Positions 23,666 to 31,630 of a DNA stretch of 64,000 bases are shown here, in pieces (position 1 is the stretch's first letter; each line of letters begins with the position of its first letter). The position numbers and the translations under genes are program-made. The notes beneath the pieces were generated by a model that saw only the letters and a list, made by a program, of their open reading frames with translations, searched no databases and was not told the DNA's origin. The DNA is from Herbidospora daliensis (GTDB lineage Bacteria; Actinomycetota; Actinomycetes; Streptosporangiales; Streptosporangiaceae), in contig NZ_BBXF01000004.1 in NCBI RefSeq assembly GCF_001570585.1, positions 186,001 to 250,000 of the forward strand, read 5' to 3'.

Positions 23666-24202
23666 GTGAATCTCCCCGCGTGGTACGCCGCCCTCCCGGT
23701 CGCCATCTCCGCCGCCGGTGTGCTGTTCACCGACGAAGACGGCCGGGTGCTGCTGGTGCGGACGACGTACAAGAACGATTGGGACCTCCCCGGAGGGGTG
23801 ATCGAGGTCGGCGGCGGCGAGACGCCCGCGGCGGCGGCCCGCCGGGAACTGCGGGAGGAGCTCGGCCTCGACCGGCCGGTGGGCGACCTGCTGAGCATCG
23901 ACGTCCGGCCGGCCCGGCCCGACCGCCGCGCGCTGCTGGCCTTCCTCTTCGACGGCGGGCGGCTGGGCGCCGACGACCTGGCCGAGATCCGGTTCCTCGA
24001 CGGGGAGATCGCCGAGGTGCGCTTCGTCGCCCTCGACGAGGTCGGCGGCCTGGCCGAGGCGGCGCTGACCCGCCGTATCCGCGCCACGCTGCGGCATCCC
24101 GGTCCGGGCCTGCTGTTCCTGTCGGACGGCGACCCGACCGGGGATGATCGTGCCCATGGACCACATGAGCGCCCTGATCGACCAGAACACCCGCTTCGCT
24201 GA
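23666..24202 (+). CDS. Nudix hydrolase
   Basis: 178 aa from a GTG at 23666. The Nudix box is GGVIEVGGGETPAAAARREL-REELG (quoted in two parts), fitting G5xE..REUxEExGU apart from the exact spacing. WDLPGG precedes it. Hydrolyses a nucleoside diphosphate linked to X; substrate not predictable. The last ~20 codons overlap the start of the next gene by 59 bp in another frame, so its C-terminal tail (GDDRAHGPHERPDR) is likely unstructured. Confidence 0.88.
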   Translation: MNLPAWYAALPVAISAAGVLFTDEDGRVLLVRTTYKNDWDLPGGVIEVGGGETPAAAARRELREELGLDRPVGDLLSIDVRPARPDRRALLAFLFDGGRLGADDLAEIRFLDGEIAEVRFVALDEVGGLAEAALTRRIRATLRHPGPGLLFLSDGDPTGDDRAHGPHERPDRPEHPLR

Positions 24203-24872
24203 CCTGCTCGCCGGCGCCGACGAGACGACCGAAGTGCCGACCTGCCCCGGCTGGACCCTGAAGCAGCTCTTCCGCCACGTCGGCCGGGGCGACCGCTGGT
24301 CGGCCCAGATCATCGGCGACCGGATCGGCGAATACCTCGACCCGCGCGAGGTCCGCGACGGCAAACCCCCGGCCGACGTCGAAGGCGCCCTGGCCTGGTT
24401 CCGCGAAGGCCCGGCCATCCTCCGGAACGCCGTCGAGGAGATCGGCCCGGAGACGTATGTGTGGACGTTCTCGGGCCCCCGCCCGGCCGAGTGGTGGGTC
24501 CGCCGCCGCCTCCACGAGGCGACGATGCACCGCGCCGACGCGTCCTTCGCCCTCGGCCGCCCCTACGACCTGGCCCCGGACCTGGCCGCCGACGGCATCG
24601 AGGAGTGGATCGACACCGTCGCCTCCTCCCGCCCGACCCTCGACCCCGAGGTGACCGTCCACCTGCACACCACCGACACCGAGGGCGAGTGGATGCTGCG
24701 CGGCGAGGAGGACAGGGTGGTGTGGGAACTCGGCCACGGGAAGGGCGACCTGGCGGTCAGGGGCCCGGCGACCGACCTGTTCCTGGCGCTGCTGAACCGG
24801 CGCGAGGGCGACCTGGAGATCTTCGGCGACGCGGCGATCTGGACGTCGTGGCGCGAGAAGGCCCGCTTCTGA
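24144..24872 (+). CDS. DinB-fold/maleylpyruvate isomerase family protein (TIGR03083-like)
   Basis: 242 aa. The N-terminal helical bundle has CPGWTLKQLFRHVGRGDRW (His in HVG, family metal site), and RRLHEATMHRADA supplies the second His pair (LHEATMHRAD). The C-terminal ~80 residues (TVHLHTTDTEGEWMLR, VRGPATDLFLALLNRR) match the SCP2-like tail of these mycothiol-dependent-enzyme relatives. Start is uncertain: ATGs at 24144, 24156 and 24165 are all in frame. Overlaps the Nudix gene by up to 59 bp. Biological substrate unknown. Confidence 0.82.
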   Translation: MIVPMDHMSALIDQNTRFADLLAGADETTEVPTCPGWTLKQLFRHVGRGDRWSAQIIGDRIGEYLDPREVRDGKPPADVEGALAWFREGPAILRNAVEEIGPETYVWTFSGPRPAEWWVRRRLHEATMHRADASFALGRPYDLAPDLAADGIEEWIDTVASSRPTLDPEVTVHLHTTDTEGEWMLRGEEDRVVWELGHGKGDLAVRGPATDLFLALLNRREGDLEIFGDAAIWTSWREKARF

Positions 24873-24891
24873 GGGGGTCGGGCAAACAGAA

Positions 24892-24926
24892 AATCCCAGG
24901 CCGGAACGGTGTTCCGATCTGGGATT
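24892..24926 (-). terminator. Terminator of the tRNA-Lys gene
   Basis: Stem AATCCCAG / CTGGGATT with an inner GGAAC / GTTCC pair; on the minus strand it is followed by a T-rich TTTTCTGTTT. It lies 7 bp beyond the tRNA 3' end and also faces the end of the DinB-fold gene. Confidence 0.7.
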
Positions 24927-24933
24927 CTCGCTG

Positions 24934-25007
24934 TGCGCCGCCAGGGACTCGAACCCCGGACCCGCTGATTAAGAGTCAGCTGCTCTAACCAACTGAGCTA
25001 GCGGCGC
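24934..25007 (-). tRNA. tRNA-Lys (anticodon CTT)
   Basis: 74 nt cloverleaf on the minus strand: acceptor GCGCCGC pairs with GCGGCGC, D-arm GCTC..GAGC, anticodon stem GCTGA/TCAGC around loop CTCTTAA (anticodon CTT), T-arm CGGGG TTCGAGT CCCTG with only the outer pairs fully matched, discriminator A. CCA is not encoded. Confidence 0.96.
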
Positions 25008-25097
25008 TTGAAGCCCTTGTAGGTTACCGCGACTCCGAACCCCCACCAAATCGGGCTACAGTAGAACATCATTCGGTACGCCCAAGGGGAAGCCCAC

Positions 25098-25940
25098 GTG
25101 ACCTGGTTCGCCTCACCGTCGGAAGCCGTCACCCGTCTCCGCCAGACCGGATACCTCTCCGACGACGCCATCGCCACCTCGGTCTTCCTGGCCGGCGTAC
25201 TGGAGAAGCCCCTGCTGGCCGAGGGCCCGGCCGGGGTGGGGAAGACCCAGCTCGCGAAGGCGATAGCCGAGGCGACGGGCGCAGACCTGGTCAGGCTCCA
25301 GTGTTACGAGGGGCTCGACGAGGCCAGGGCCCTCTACGAGTGGAACTACAAGAAGCAGCTGCTCCGCATCCAGGCCGACGACGACGCCTGGGACGACATC
25401 TTCGCCGAGGAGTTCCTCCTGGAGAGGCCGCTGCTCAAGGCGATCAGGTCGGAGCGGCCCACCGTCCTGCTGATCGACGAGACCGACAAGGCCGACGTCG
25501 AGGTCGAGGGCCTGCTGCTGGAGATCCTCTCCGACTTCCAGATCACCATCCCCGAGCTCGGCACCATCACCGCCACGCGGCGGCCGTTCGTCGTCCTCAC
25601 CTCGAACGCGACCCGTGAGCTCAGCGAGGCGCTCAAACGCCGCTGCCTCTACCTCCACCTCGACTATCCGACCCCGGAACGCGAGCGCGACATCGTCCTG
25701 GCGCAGGTGCCGGGCATCGCCGAGACGGTCGCCGAGCAGCTCGCCAGAACCGCGGCCACGCTGCGCGCGCTGGAGTTGAAGAAGTCGCCGAGCATCGCCG
25801 AGACCGTCGACTGGGCGCACACCCTGCTCGCGCTGGGCCGCGAGGTGCTCGACGAGCAGACCGTCGCCGAGACGCTGGGCGTCGTCCTGAAGCACCACTC
25901 CGACCAGCAGCGGGCGGCCAAGGAACTGGGCCTGCGGTGA
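25098..25940 (+). CDS. MoxR-family AAA+ ATPase
   Basis: 280 aa from a GTG with AAGGGGA upstream. Walker A is GPAGVGKT at 43-50, Walker B VLLIDETDKAD near 123-133, sensor 1 VLTSNATRELSEALKRRCLY with the arginine finger region. Length and blocks (LQCYEGLDEARALYEWNYKK) match MoxR proteins of the CoxD/CGN type. MoxR ATPases act with VWA-domain partners as chaperones for metal-enzyme maturation or complex assembly; here the VWA gene follows with a GTGA overlap. Confidence 0.94.
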   Translation: MTWFASPSEAVTRLRQTGYLSDDAIATSVFLAGVLEKPLLAEGPAGVGKTQLAKAIAEATGADLVRLQCYEGLDEARALYEWNYKKQLLRIQADDDAWDDIFAEEFLLERPLLKAIRSERPTVLLIDETDKADVEVEGLLLEILSDFQITIPELGTITATRRPFVVLTSNATRELSEALKRRCLYLHLDYPTPERERDIVLAQVPGIAETVAEQLARTAATLRALELKKSPSIAETVDWAHTLLALGREVLDEQTVAETLGVVLKHHSDQQRAAKELGLR

Positions 25941-27256
25941 TCGACCGGCACATCGGCTTCGTGCACGCCCTGCGGGAGACCGGGCTGCCGGTCTCGCTGG
26001 CCGAGGGGCTCGACGCCGCCCACGCCCTGCGGCACATCGACCTCGCCGACCGGGAGACCCTCCGCGCGGCCTACGCGGCCACGCTCGTGAAGCGGCCGCA
26101 GCACCGGGAGGGCTTCGACGTCCTGTTCGACCTGTGGTTTCCGTCCACGACGCAGGGCCCGCGCAAGCACCGGGGCGAGGACCCCGAAGACCTGCGCGAC
26201 GAACTCGCCGAACTCCTCAACGGCGATCCCGCCGAGTTGCGGGCGTTCGCGCAGGCCATGGTCGAGCGGTTCGGCCAGGTGCAGGCCGGGCCCGGACGCC
26301 AGTCGTGGTTCTCCTATCCGGTCATGCGCGCCCTCTCCCCGCAGACCCTGATCGCCCGCCTGCTCGGCGAACGCGGCGGGCTGCCCGAGAAGGTGGCCCG
26401 CCGGCGCATCGCCACGAACATCGCCGCCTTCGAGGCCGAGGTCGCCACCGACGTCAGGCGCAGGATCGCGGAGGAACAGGGCCGCGAACGCATCACCAGA
26501 TCGGCGGTGCGGCCGCCGATCGACCGCCGCGACTTCCTGCGGGTCACCAAGGCGGAGCTCGCGGAGATGCGGCGGGAGATCCATCCCCTGGCCCGCAGGC
26601 TGGCGACCCGGTTGTCGATGAAGCACAAGAAGGGCGACCGGGGGCGGCTCGACTTCCGCCGGACGGTCCGGGCGTCGTTGCAGTCGGGCGGGGTGCCGCT
26701 GACCACCCACCTGAAGCCCCGCCGCCCGCACAAGCCGGAGCTGGTCGTCGTCACCGACGCCAGCGACTCGGTGTCGGGCTTCGCGCAGTTCACCCTGCTG
26801 CTGACGTTCGCGTTGCGGGAGCAGTTCACCAAGGTCAGGGCGTTCGCCTTCGTCGACACCGTCGACGAGATCACCAAGTATTTCGCTCCGGGCGCCGACG
26901 TCCTCGACGCCATCACCCGCATGACCACCGAAGCCGACATATCCAGATTCGGCCGCACCGACTACGGCCACGTGCTCAGGACCTTCGAAGAACGGCACGC
27001 CGACGCCCTCACCCCGAAGACGAGCCTGCTCATCCTCGGCGACGCCCGCTCCAACTACCAGCAGCCGAACACCGAGACCCTGAAACGCCTCACGGGCAAG
27101 GTCCGGCACGCCTACTGGCTCAATCCCGAGCCGCGAGACCAGTGGGACACGGGCGACTCAGTGGCGAGCGGCTACGCCGCGATAATCCCGATGTACGAAT
27201 GCAGAAACGTCCGCCAACTAGCCGCGTTCATCGAAGAGACCGACGTCGGAGGCTGA
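25937..27256 (+). CDS. VWA domain-containing CoxE-like protein
   Basis: 439 aa, GTG start coupled to the MoxR stop. Residues ~265-430 form the VWA domain with the MIDAS motif DASDS (VVTDASDSVSGF), then FAFVDTVDEITKYF and LLILGDARSNYQ. The N-terminal half is helical and basic (RRRIATNIAAFEAEV, KHKKGDRGRLDFRRT). CoxE-like proteins work with MoxR ATPases; the client is not obvious here because no carbon-monoxide dehydrogenase or other metalloenzyme gene is near. Confidence 0.92.
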   Translation: MIDRHIGFVHALRETGLPVSLAEGLDAAHALRHIDLADRETLRAAYAATLVKRPQHREGFDVLFDLWFPSTTQGPRKHRGEDPEDLRDELAELLNGDPAELRAFAQAMVERFGQVQAGPGRQSWFSYPVMRALSPQTLIARLLGERGGLPEKVARRRIATNIAAFEAEVATDVRRRIAEEQGRERITRSAVRPPIDRRDFLRVTKAELAEMRREIHPLARRLATRLSMKHKKGDRGRLDFRRTVRASLQSGGVPLTTHLKPRRPHKPELVVVTDASDSVSGFAQFTLLLTFALREQFTKVRAFAFVDTVDEITKYFAPGADVLDAITRMTTEADISRFGRTDYGHVLRTFEERHADALTPKTSLLILGDARSNYQQPNTETLKRLTGKVRHAYWLNPEPRDQWDTGDSVASGYAAIIPMYECRNVRQLAAFIEETDVGG

Positions 27257-27258
27257 AC

Positions 27259-27693
27259 GTGCGGGACGAGCTCAGGCTGGTGATCCCCATCTGGAACGGC
27301 ACGCTCCTCCTGGCGGACACGCAAGGCCCTTTCAAGGAGGCGTTCGTCGCCCCCGGCGAATTCGCGGGCGCGACCGACGGCAACCTCACGGTGCTGAGCA
27401 ATTTCAACACCCGCGATTCCGAGGTCATCCTGCAGCGCTGGGACGAGACCCCGCCCGCCGACACCAGCCTCGACGCGGACATCGCCGAACTGTCCGTCAG
27501 GTTGGCCTCCGGAAAGGTCGCGCCCTACCTCCTCATCAGCGGCGAGGTCTACGAGCACCTCGATCTGGGCCATCGCGACCTCACCTGGCGACTGCGCGTC
27601 CTCCGGTCTCCCACAGGTGTCCCGGATGATTACGACGACGAAGAAGACGACCCGATAGACGAGACGTTCGTCTTCCAGTTCTGGCCCGCCTGA
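27259..27693 (+). CDS. Small acidic protein, unknown, in MoxR/VWA operon
   Basis: 144 aa from a GTG 2 bp after the VWA stop. Soluble. An N-terminal beta-rich part (LRLVIPIWNGTLLLADTQG, LTVLSNFNTRDSEVILQRW) is followed by a very acidic stretch (DDYDDEEDDPIDE) and a hydrophobic end (TFVFQFWPA). No family recognised. Its tight linkage suggests it works with, or is processed by, the MoxR-VWA pair. Confidence 0.7.
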   Translation: MRDELRLVIPIWNGTLLLADTQGPFKEAFVAPGEFAGATDGNLTVLSNFNTRDSEVILQRWDETPPADTSLDADIAELSVRLASGKVAPYLLISGEVYEHLDLGHRDLTWRLRVLRSPTGVPDDYDDEEDDPIDETFVFQFWPA

Positions 27694-27763
27694 CCGCGCC
27701 CGGCGTTGACCGGTCGTGACCGGTCGACGTCAGCGCGCATCAGGCCGGACGACCGTGGCTACT

Positions 27764-28963
27764 ATGCGGTCCATGCCCTGGAAGACCGGGATGGTCGCGC
27801 GCGACCCGTCCGAACCGCACCGTACCGCCACGCCCCTTGAGCTGCTCTTCGACCTGGTCTTCGTCACCGCCGTCGCGCAGGTCGCGGCGCAGCTCGACCA
27901 TGCCCTGCTCGAAGGGCACACCGCCGAGGGGATCGTCAGCTATCTGATGATCTTCGCGGCGATCTGGTGGGCCTGGATCTCGTTCACGTGGTTCGCCAGC
28001 GCCTTCGACTGCGACGACGGGCCCTACCGGATCATGGCCTTCGTGCAGATCGCCGGGTCGCTCGTGCTGGCCGCCGGGGTGCCCGCGGCGTTCAACGATC
28101 TGGACTTCCGGTGGACGGTCCTCGGCTACGTCATCATGCGGATCGCCTACGTGGCGCAGTGGTTGCGGGCCGGGCGGGAGCATCCGACGGTCCGGCTGCT
28201 GGCGATCAAGCTGGCGGCGGGGACCACGGCCGTGCAGGTCCTGTGGGTGCTGCAGCTGCTGCTGCCGGACGACTACCGGATCCTGGCGTTCATCGTGTTG
28301 TTCCTGGTCGACCTGTCGGTGCCGTGGTTCGCCGGGTGGAACGCCGAGCAGGGCGGGTTCCACGCCCATCACATCGCCGAGCGGTTCGGCCTGTTCACCC
28401 TGATCGTCATCGGCGAGTCGATCACGGCGGCGACGCTGGCCATCCAGGGGGCGTTCCAGGCGCAGGGGCACGTGCTCGAACTGATCGTGCTGGCCGTGGC
28501 GGCGTTGCTGATCTCGTTGTCGATCTGGTGGCTCTACTTCGGCTACATGGACCACAAGGCGCTGACGACCAACCCGCGCACGACCTACATCTGGTCGTAC
28601 GGCCACTACTTCATCCTGGCCGCCATCGCGGCCGGCGGGGCGGGGGTCGCGGTGGTCGCCGGGTCGGTCGGCGGGCACGGCGTGCACCTGCCCGAGTGGG
28701 GGGTCGCGCTGGCGGTCGCCGTTCCGGTGGCGGTGTTCCTGTTCGCGTACGCCGCCATCGACGCGCTGGCGAACGGCAGGCGCGACCTGAAGCCGGTCGT
28801 GTTCGCCGGCACCGGGGTGCTCGTGCTGGCGCTGACGCCGCTGGCGACGGTGATCGGGGGGCCGTGGACGACGCTGGTCACGGCCCTGATCGTGGTCGCC
28901 CTGCTGGCGAAGGAGCTGCTAGCGCATCCGGCGGAGGATGCGCGCAGCCGTGCGACCGAGTAG
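27764..28963 (+). CDS. Low temperature requirement protein A (LtrA) family membrane protein
   Basis: About 399 aa. Family signatures PLELLFDLVFVTAVAQVA near the N-terminus and HHIAERFGLFTLIVIGESI in the middle, with roughly ten to eleven transmembrane helices in total. The start is uncertain: ATGs at 27764, 27773 and 27791 lie in frame without a clear ribosome-binding site. Molecular role of LtrA is unresolved in the literature I know. Overlaps the convergent NERD gene by 45 bp. Confidence 0.9.
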   Translation: MRSMPWKTGMVARDPSEPHRTATPLELLFDLVFVTAVAQVAAQLDHALLEGHTAEGIVSYLMIFAAIWWAWISFTWFASAFDCDDGPYRIMAFVQIAGSLVLAAGVPAAFNDLDFRWTVLGYVIMRIAYVAQWLRAGREHPTVRLLAIKLAAGTTAVQVLWVLQLLLPDDYRILAFIVLFLVDLSVPWFAGWNAEQGGFHAHHIAERFGLFTLIVIGESITAATLAIQGAFQAQGHVLELIVLAVAALLISLSIWWLYFGYMDHKALTTNPRTTYIWSYGHYFILAAIAAGGAGVAVVAGSVGGHGVHLPEWGVALAVAVPVAVFLFAYAAIDALANGRRDLKPVVFAGTGVLVLALTPLATVIGGPWTTLVTALIVVALLAKELLAHPAEDARSRATE

Positions 28964-29686
28964 CTCGACCTGCTCGGCCGTCAGTTCCGCCGTGGGGTTG
29001 CGCCGGATGAAGCCGGGGATGCGCCTGGGGTAGGCCACGGTCAAGCCCTCGCCGCTGACCACGCCTGCCCTGTTGGCGATCGTGCACCCGTGCAACGCGA
29101 GCACCGGGCTGATGGTGACCGGGATGCCGGTCTCCTTCGACAGCACCTCGGCCAGGTCGGTCGCGGCCCCGATGAGGCCCTTGGCGACGCTGGTGCCGTA
29201 CTTCTCGTCGAAGAAGAGGCGCTTGCCGTGCTTGGCGACGATCGTGTCGGGTGAGTAGGCCTCGTTGTCGACGATCCACAGGCCGCCGGGCCCGATGATC
29301 AGATGGTCGACCGAGGCCTTGCCGGGCACGGCGCGGCCGTCCATCACGTGGTAGCCGCGGCGGCGGAGCATCGCCCGGAGGAGGCGGCCGGTGCGGACCT
29401 CTCCCCTGCGTTTCCCGCGCCAGACGGCGGTGCGTTCGTGGGACCGCCAGGCGATGAAGGCGTCGGTGCCGCCGGCCAGACCGGCGAGGACGATCCCGGT
29501 GGCGACGACGTTCCAGCCGAATCTGCTGGCGAGGAGGCTTCCGACGATGAGACCCGCGACCGCGTAGGCGGCGCGGAGCCGGAGGCGGTTCTTCCGGCCG
29601 GCGAGCCAGAAGGTCAAGTACAGGTTCTGCGGCGACGAACCGGTGAACTTGTCGTCGCGCGGGACATAGATGGACCCGTTGGGCAC
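28919..29686 (-). CDS. NERD-domain protein
   Basis: 255 aa from a GTG at 29686, chosen because GGGAG lies 6 bp upstream. Two helices in the first ~85 residues (LRAAYAVAGLIVGSLLASRF, VVATGIVLAGLAGG) are followed by the nuclease-related domain: GRLLRAMLRRRGYHVMDG, ASVDHLIIGPGGLWIVDNEAY, then a second half ending in basic residues. In NERD proteins the DHLI..G..G.. strand carries the putative catalytic Asp and a Lys/Glu; here VDNEAY replaces the more usual IxxK, so nuclease activity is doubtful. Membrane-bound with the domain inside or outside not resolved. Confidence 0.82.
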   Translation of the reverse strand: MPNGSIYVPRDDKFTGSSPQNLYLTFWLAGRKNRLRLRAAYAVAGLIVGSLLASRFGWNVVATGIVLAGLAGGTDAFIAWRSHERTAVWRGKRRGEVRTGRLLRAMLRRRGYHVMDGRAVPGKASVDHLIIGPGGLWIVDNEAYSPDTIVAKHGKRLFFDEKYGTSVAKGLIGAATDLAEVLSKETGIPVTISPVLALHGCTIANRAGVVSGEGLTVAYPRRIPGFIRRNPTAELTAEQVELLGRTAARILRRMR

Positions 29687-29703
29687 CCTGCACTCCCGGT
29701 TAG

Positions 29704-29722
29704 TTAGGACTGCTTTGCCTAA
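29704..29722. promoter_or_regulatory. Possible iron-box-like palindrome before the NERD gene
   Basis: TTAGGACTGCTTTGCCTAA is 19 bp with TTAGG/CCTAA outer arms like IdeR/DmdR boxes, but the interior matches poorly (about 12 of 19 positions by eye). It sits 18-36 bp upstream of the NERD start. Tentative. Confidence 0.25.
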
Positions 29723-29807
29723 GGCGTACCCGATCAGGAATCCCAGATCCCCGATGGTGATGGAACTAGCACACTTACGCCACCACCGGGGAAACACCCT
29801 CTTCTTG

Positions 29808-29824
29808 ACCGACCAGTCGGTATG
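29808..29824. promoter_or_regulatory. TetR operator upstream of its own gene
   Basis: ACCGACCAGTCGGTATG contains ACCGAC..GTCGGT arms and lies 26 bp before the TetR ATG. It matches 16 of 17 bases in the promoter of the phosphotransferase/acyl-CoA dehydrogenase operon (35021-35037), so both are probably bound by this regulator. Confidence 0.65.
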
Positions 29825-29850
29825 CTGGTCGTCGATCAGAGGAGGCCGGT

Positions 29851-30444
29851 ATGGCGCGTTTGAGCACGTCCGTCGAAGAGCCGGTACGCCAGCGGTTGTT
29901 GTCGGCGGCGACGCGCCTGTTCGCCGAGAAGGGCTTCGAGAGCACGTCCGTCCAGGAAATCGTAGCCGCCGCCGGCGTCACAAAAGGGGCGATGTACCAC
30001 TATTTCGACTCGAAAGATGATCTTCTTCAGGAGATCTACGGACGGGTCCTGCGTATGCAGATGGACCGCCTGCGGCGTTTCGCCGACGGTGAGGGAACCG
30101 TCGCGGAGCGCCTGCACGCCGCGGCCGCCGATGTGATCAACACCACAGTCGACAACCTCGACGATTCGAAGATCTTTTTCAGGTCGAATCATCAGCTGGC
30201 CCCCGACACCCGCAAGATCGTGCGCGCCGAGCGCCGCCGCTACCACGAACGGTTCCGCGACCTCGTGATCGAGGGCCAGCAGGAGGGCGTCTTCCGGAGC
30301 GACGTGCCCGCCGAGATGGTGGTCGACTTCTTCTTCGGCTCCGTCCACCACCTCGGCACCTGGTACCACCCCGACGGCCCGCTCACCGGCGTCGAGGTCG
30401 GCCGCTACTTCGCCGACCTCCTCCTCCGCTCGCTCACCCCTTAA
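29851..30444 (+). CDS. TetR-family regulator of the acyl-CoA dehydrogenase operon
   Basis: 197 aa, AGAGGAGG before the ATG. The helix-turn-helix spans LLSAATRLFAEKGFESTSVQ, EIVAAAGVTKGAMYHYFDSK and DDLLQEI (residues ~15-60). The C-terminal ligand domain has FFRSNHQLAPDTRKIVRAER. The operator shared with the operon at 35018 and the convergent placement next to acyl-CoA dehydrogenase genes suggest it senses an acyl-CoA or related acid. Confidence 0.93.
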   Translation: MARLSTSVEEPVRQRLLSAATRLFAEKGFESTSVQEIVAAAGVTKGAMYHYFDSKDDLLQEIYGRVLRMQMDRLRRFADGEGTVAERLHAAAADVINTTVDNLDDSKIFFRSNHQLAPDTRKIVRAERRRYHERFRDLVIEGQQEGVFRSDVPAEMVVDFFFGSVHHLGTWYHPDGPLTGVEVGRYFADLLLRSLTP

Positions 30445-30547
30445 ATACTTTTTCCGTTACGGCTCCGCCCACCCCGGCCCCGCCCGCCGCCCCCGCCCCG
30501 CGCCGCACCCGGCGCCGACCGGCCGCTCCCGGCACGCCGGGCGACGG

Positions 30548-31630
30548 CTACTCCGGGGCCGGCAGGCCGACCAGGGGGGCCAGCGCGTTGCGATGGTCGC
30601 CGGGGGTCCCGAAGGCGATCGCGTCGGCCTTGGCCCGCTTCAGGTAGAGGTGGATGGGATGTTCCCAGGTCATCCCGATGCCTCCATGCAGCTGGAGGGC
30701 CTCCTCGGCGGCCCGTACCGCGACCTCACCGCAGTGCGCGGCGGCGACCGCCACGGCCACCCGGGCATCGGCCCCTGCGGCGAGCTGATCGGCGGCGTTG
30801 CGCGCCGCCGCCCTCGCCCCCGCGACCTCCAGCCACAGATCGGCGAGCCGGTGCTTGAGCGCCTGGAACGACCCCACCGGCCGCGCGAACTGCCGCCGCT
30901 CCTTCAGATAGCCGACCGTGGCGGCGAGGCACCACTCCGCGATCCCCACCTGCTCCGACGCGAGCAACCCGGCCGCGAACAGCAGCGCGTCGGGCACCGA
31001 CCCCCCGTCGAGCACCAGGGCGGGGGCCCGCTCGAACGTGACCGTGGCCAGCGGCCGCGTCACGTCGAGCGACACCACCGGCTCGACCCGGGCCCGGTCA
31101 CCCTCCACCACGGCGACCCGGCCCCCGTCGAGCGGCACCACGAAGAGATCCGCGCCGACGGCGCCGGCGACCCCGGTGAACCGCCCGCTCACCCTTTCGT
31201 CCTCCAGGATCACCGCGGCGTTGGCGACCGCCGGCTGTCCTGCCGCCCGATCGGCGTCGACCACCGCGACCGGAACGGCGCGATAAGGCGAGGCCGCCAG
31301 CGACACGCACAGGGCCGCCGTCGCCTCCCCCGACGCCAGTCGGGAGATGTCGGCGTATCCCGCGTCCACCAGCACCCGGGTCGCCAGCACCGACGAGGTC
31401 AGGAACGGCGACGGGGTGACCGCGCGGCCGAGTTCCTCCAGCACGACCGCGGCCTCGCGGGCCGAGCCGCCCTCGCCCGGCGCCAGCAGGCCGGCCACGC
31501 CGATGTCGCGGGCCAGGCCGTGCCAGGCCGCGGCGTTCTCGCCTTCGGCGGCGGCGGGGGCCTTGTCGGCGAGGAGGTCGCGGACGGCGGTCCGGAGTTC
31601 CTCCTCGACCTCGGTGTAGAGCAGGGTCAT
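30548..31630 (-). CDS. Acyl-CoA dehydrogenase, small/subunit-type
   Basis: 360 aa. The C-terminal acyl-CoA dehydrogenase four-helix domain is clear (RRQFARPVGSFQALKHRLAD, EEALQLHGGIGMTWEHPIHL, YLKRAKADAI). The N-terminal and middle parts are poorly conserved, as in FadE-type proteins that act as heterodimers with a second acyl-CoA dehydrogenase. The usual catalytic Glu region is not obvious: the HGGIGMTWEHP block is intact. ATG overlaps the upstream dehydrogenase stop (ATGA). Probably forms an alpha2beta2 complex with the product of 31627-32799, as sterol side-chain FadEs do (inference). The gap 30445-30547 after it shows only GC-rich filler. Confidence 0.88.
   Translation of the reverse strand: MTLLYTEVEEELRTAVRDLLADKAPAAAEGENAAAWHGLARDIGVAGLLAPGEGGSAREAAVVLEELGRAVTPSPFLTSSVLATRVLVDAGYADISRLASGEATAALCVSLAASPYRAVPVAVVDADRAAGQPAVANAAVILEDERVSGRFTGVAGAVGADLFVVPLDGGRVAVVEGDRARVEPVVSLDVTRPLATVTFERAPALVLDGGSVPDALLFAAGLLASEQVGIAEWCLAATVGYLKERRQFARPVGSFQALKHRLADLWLEVAGARAAARNAADQLAAGADARVAVAVAAAHCGEVAVRAAEEALQLHGGIGMTWEHPIHLYLKRAKADAIAFGTPGDHRNALAPLVGLPAPE

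Noticed and set aside
24934-25007. tRNA-Lys gene as an integration site for a mobile element.
   Set aside because: No integrase gene, no repeated tRNA 3' end and no composition change next to it were seen.
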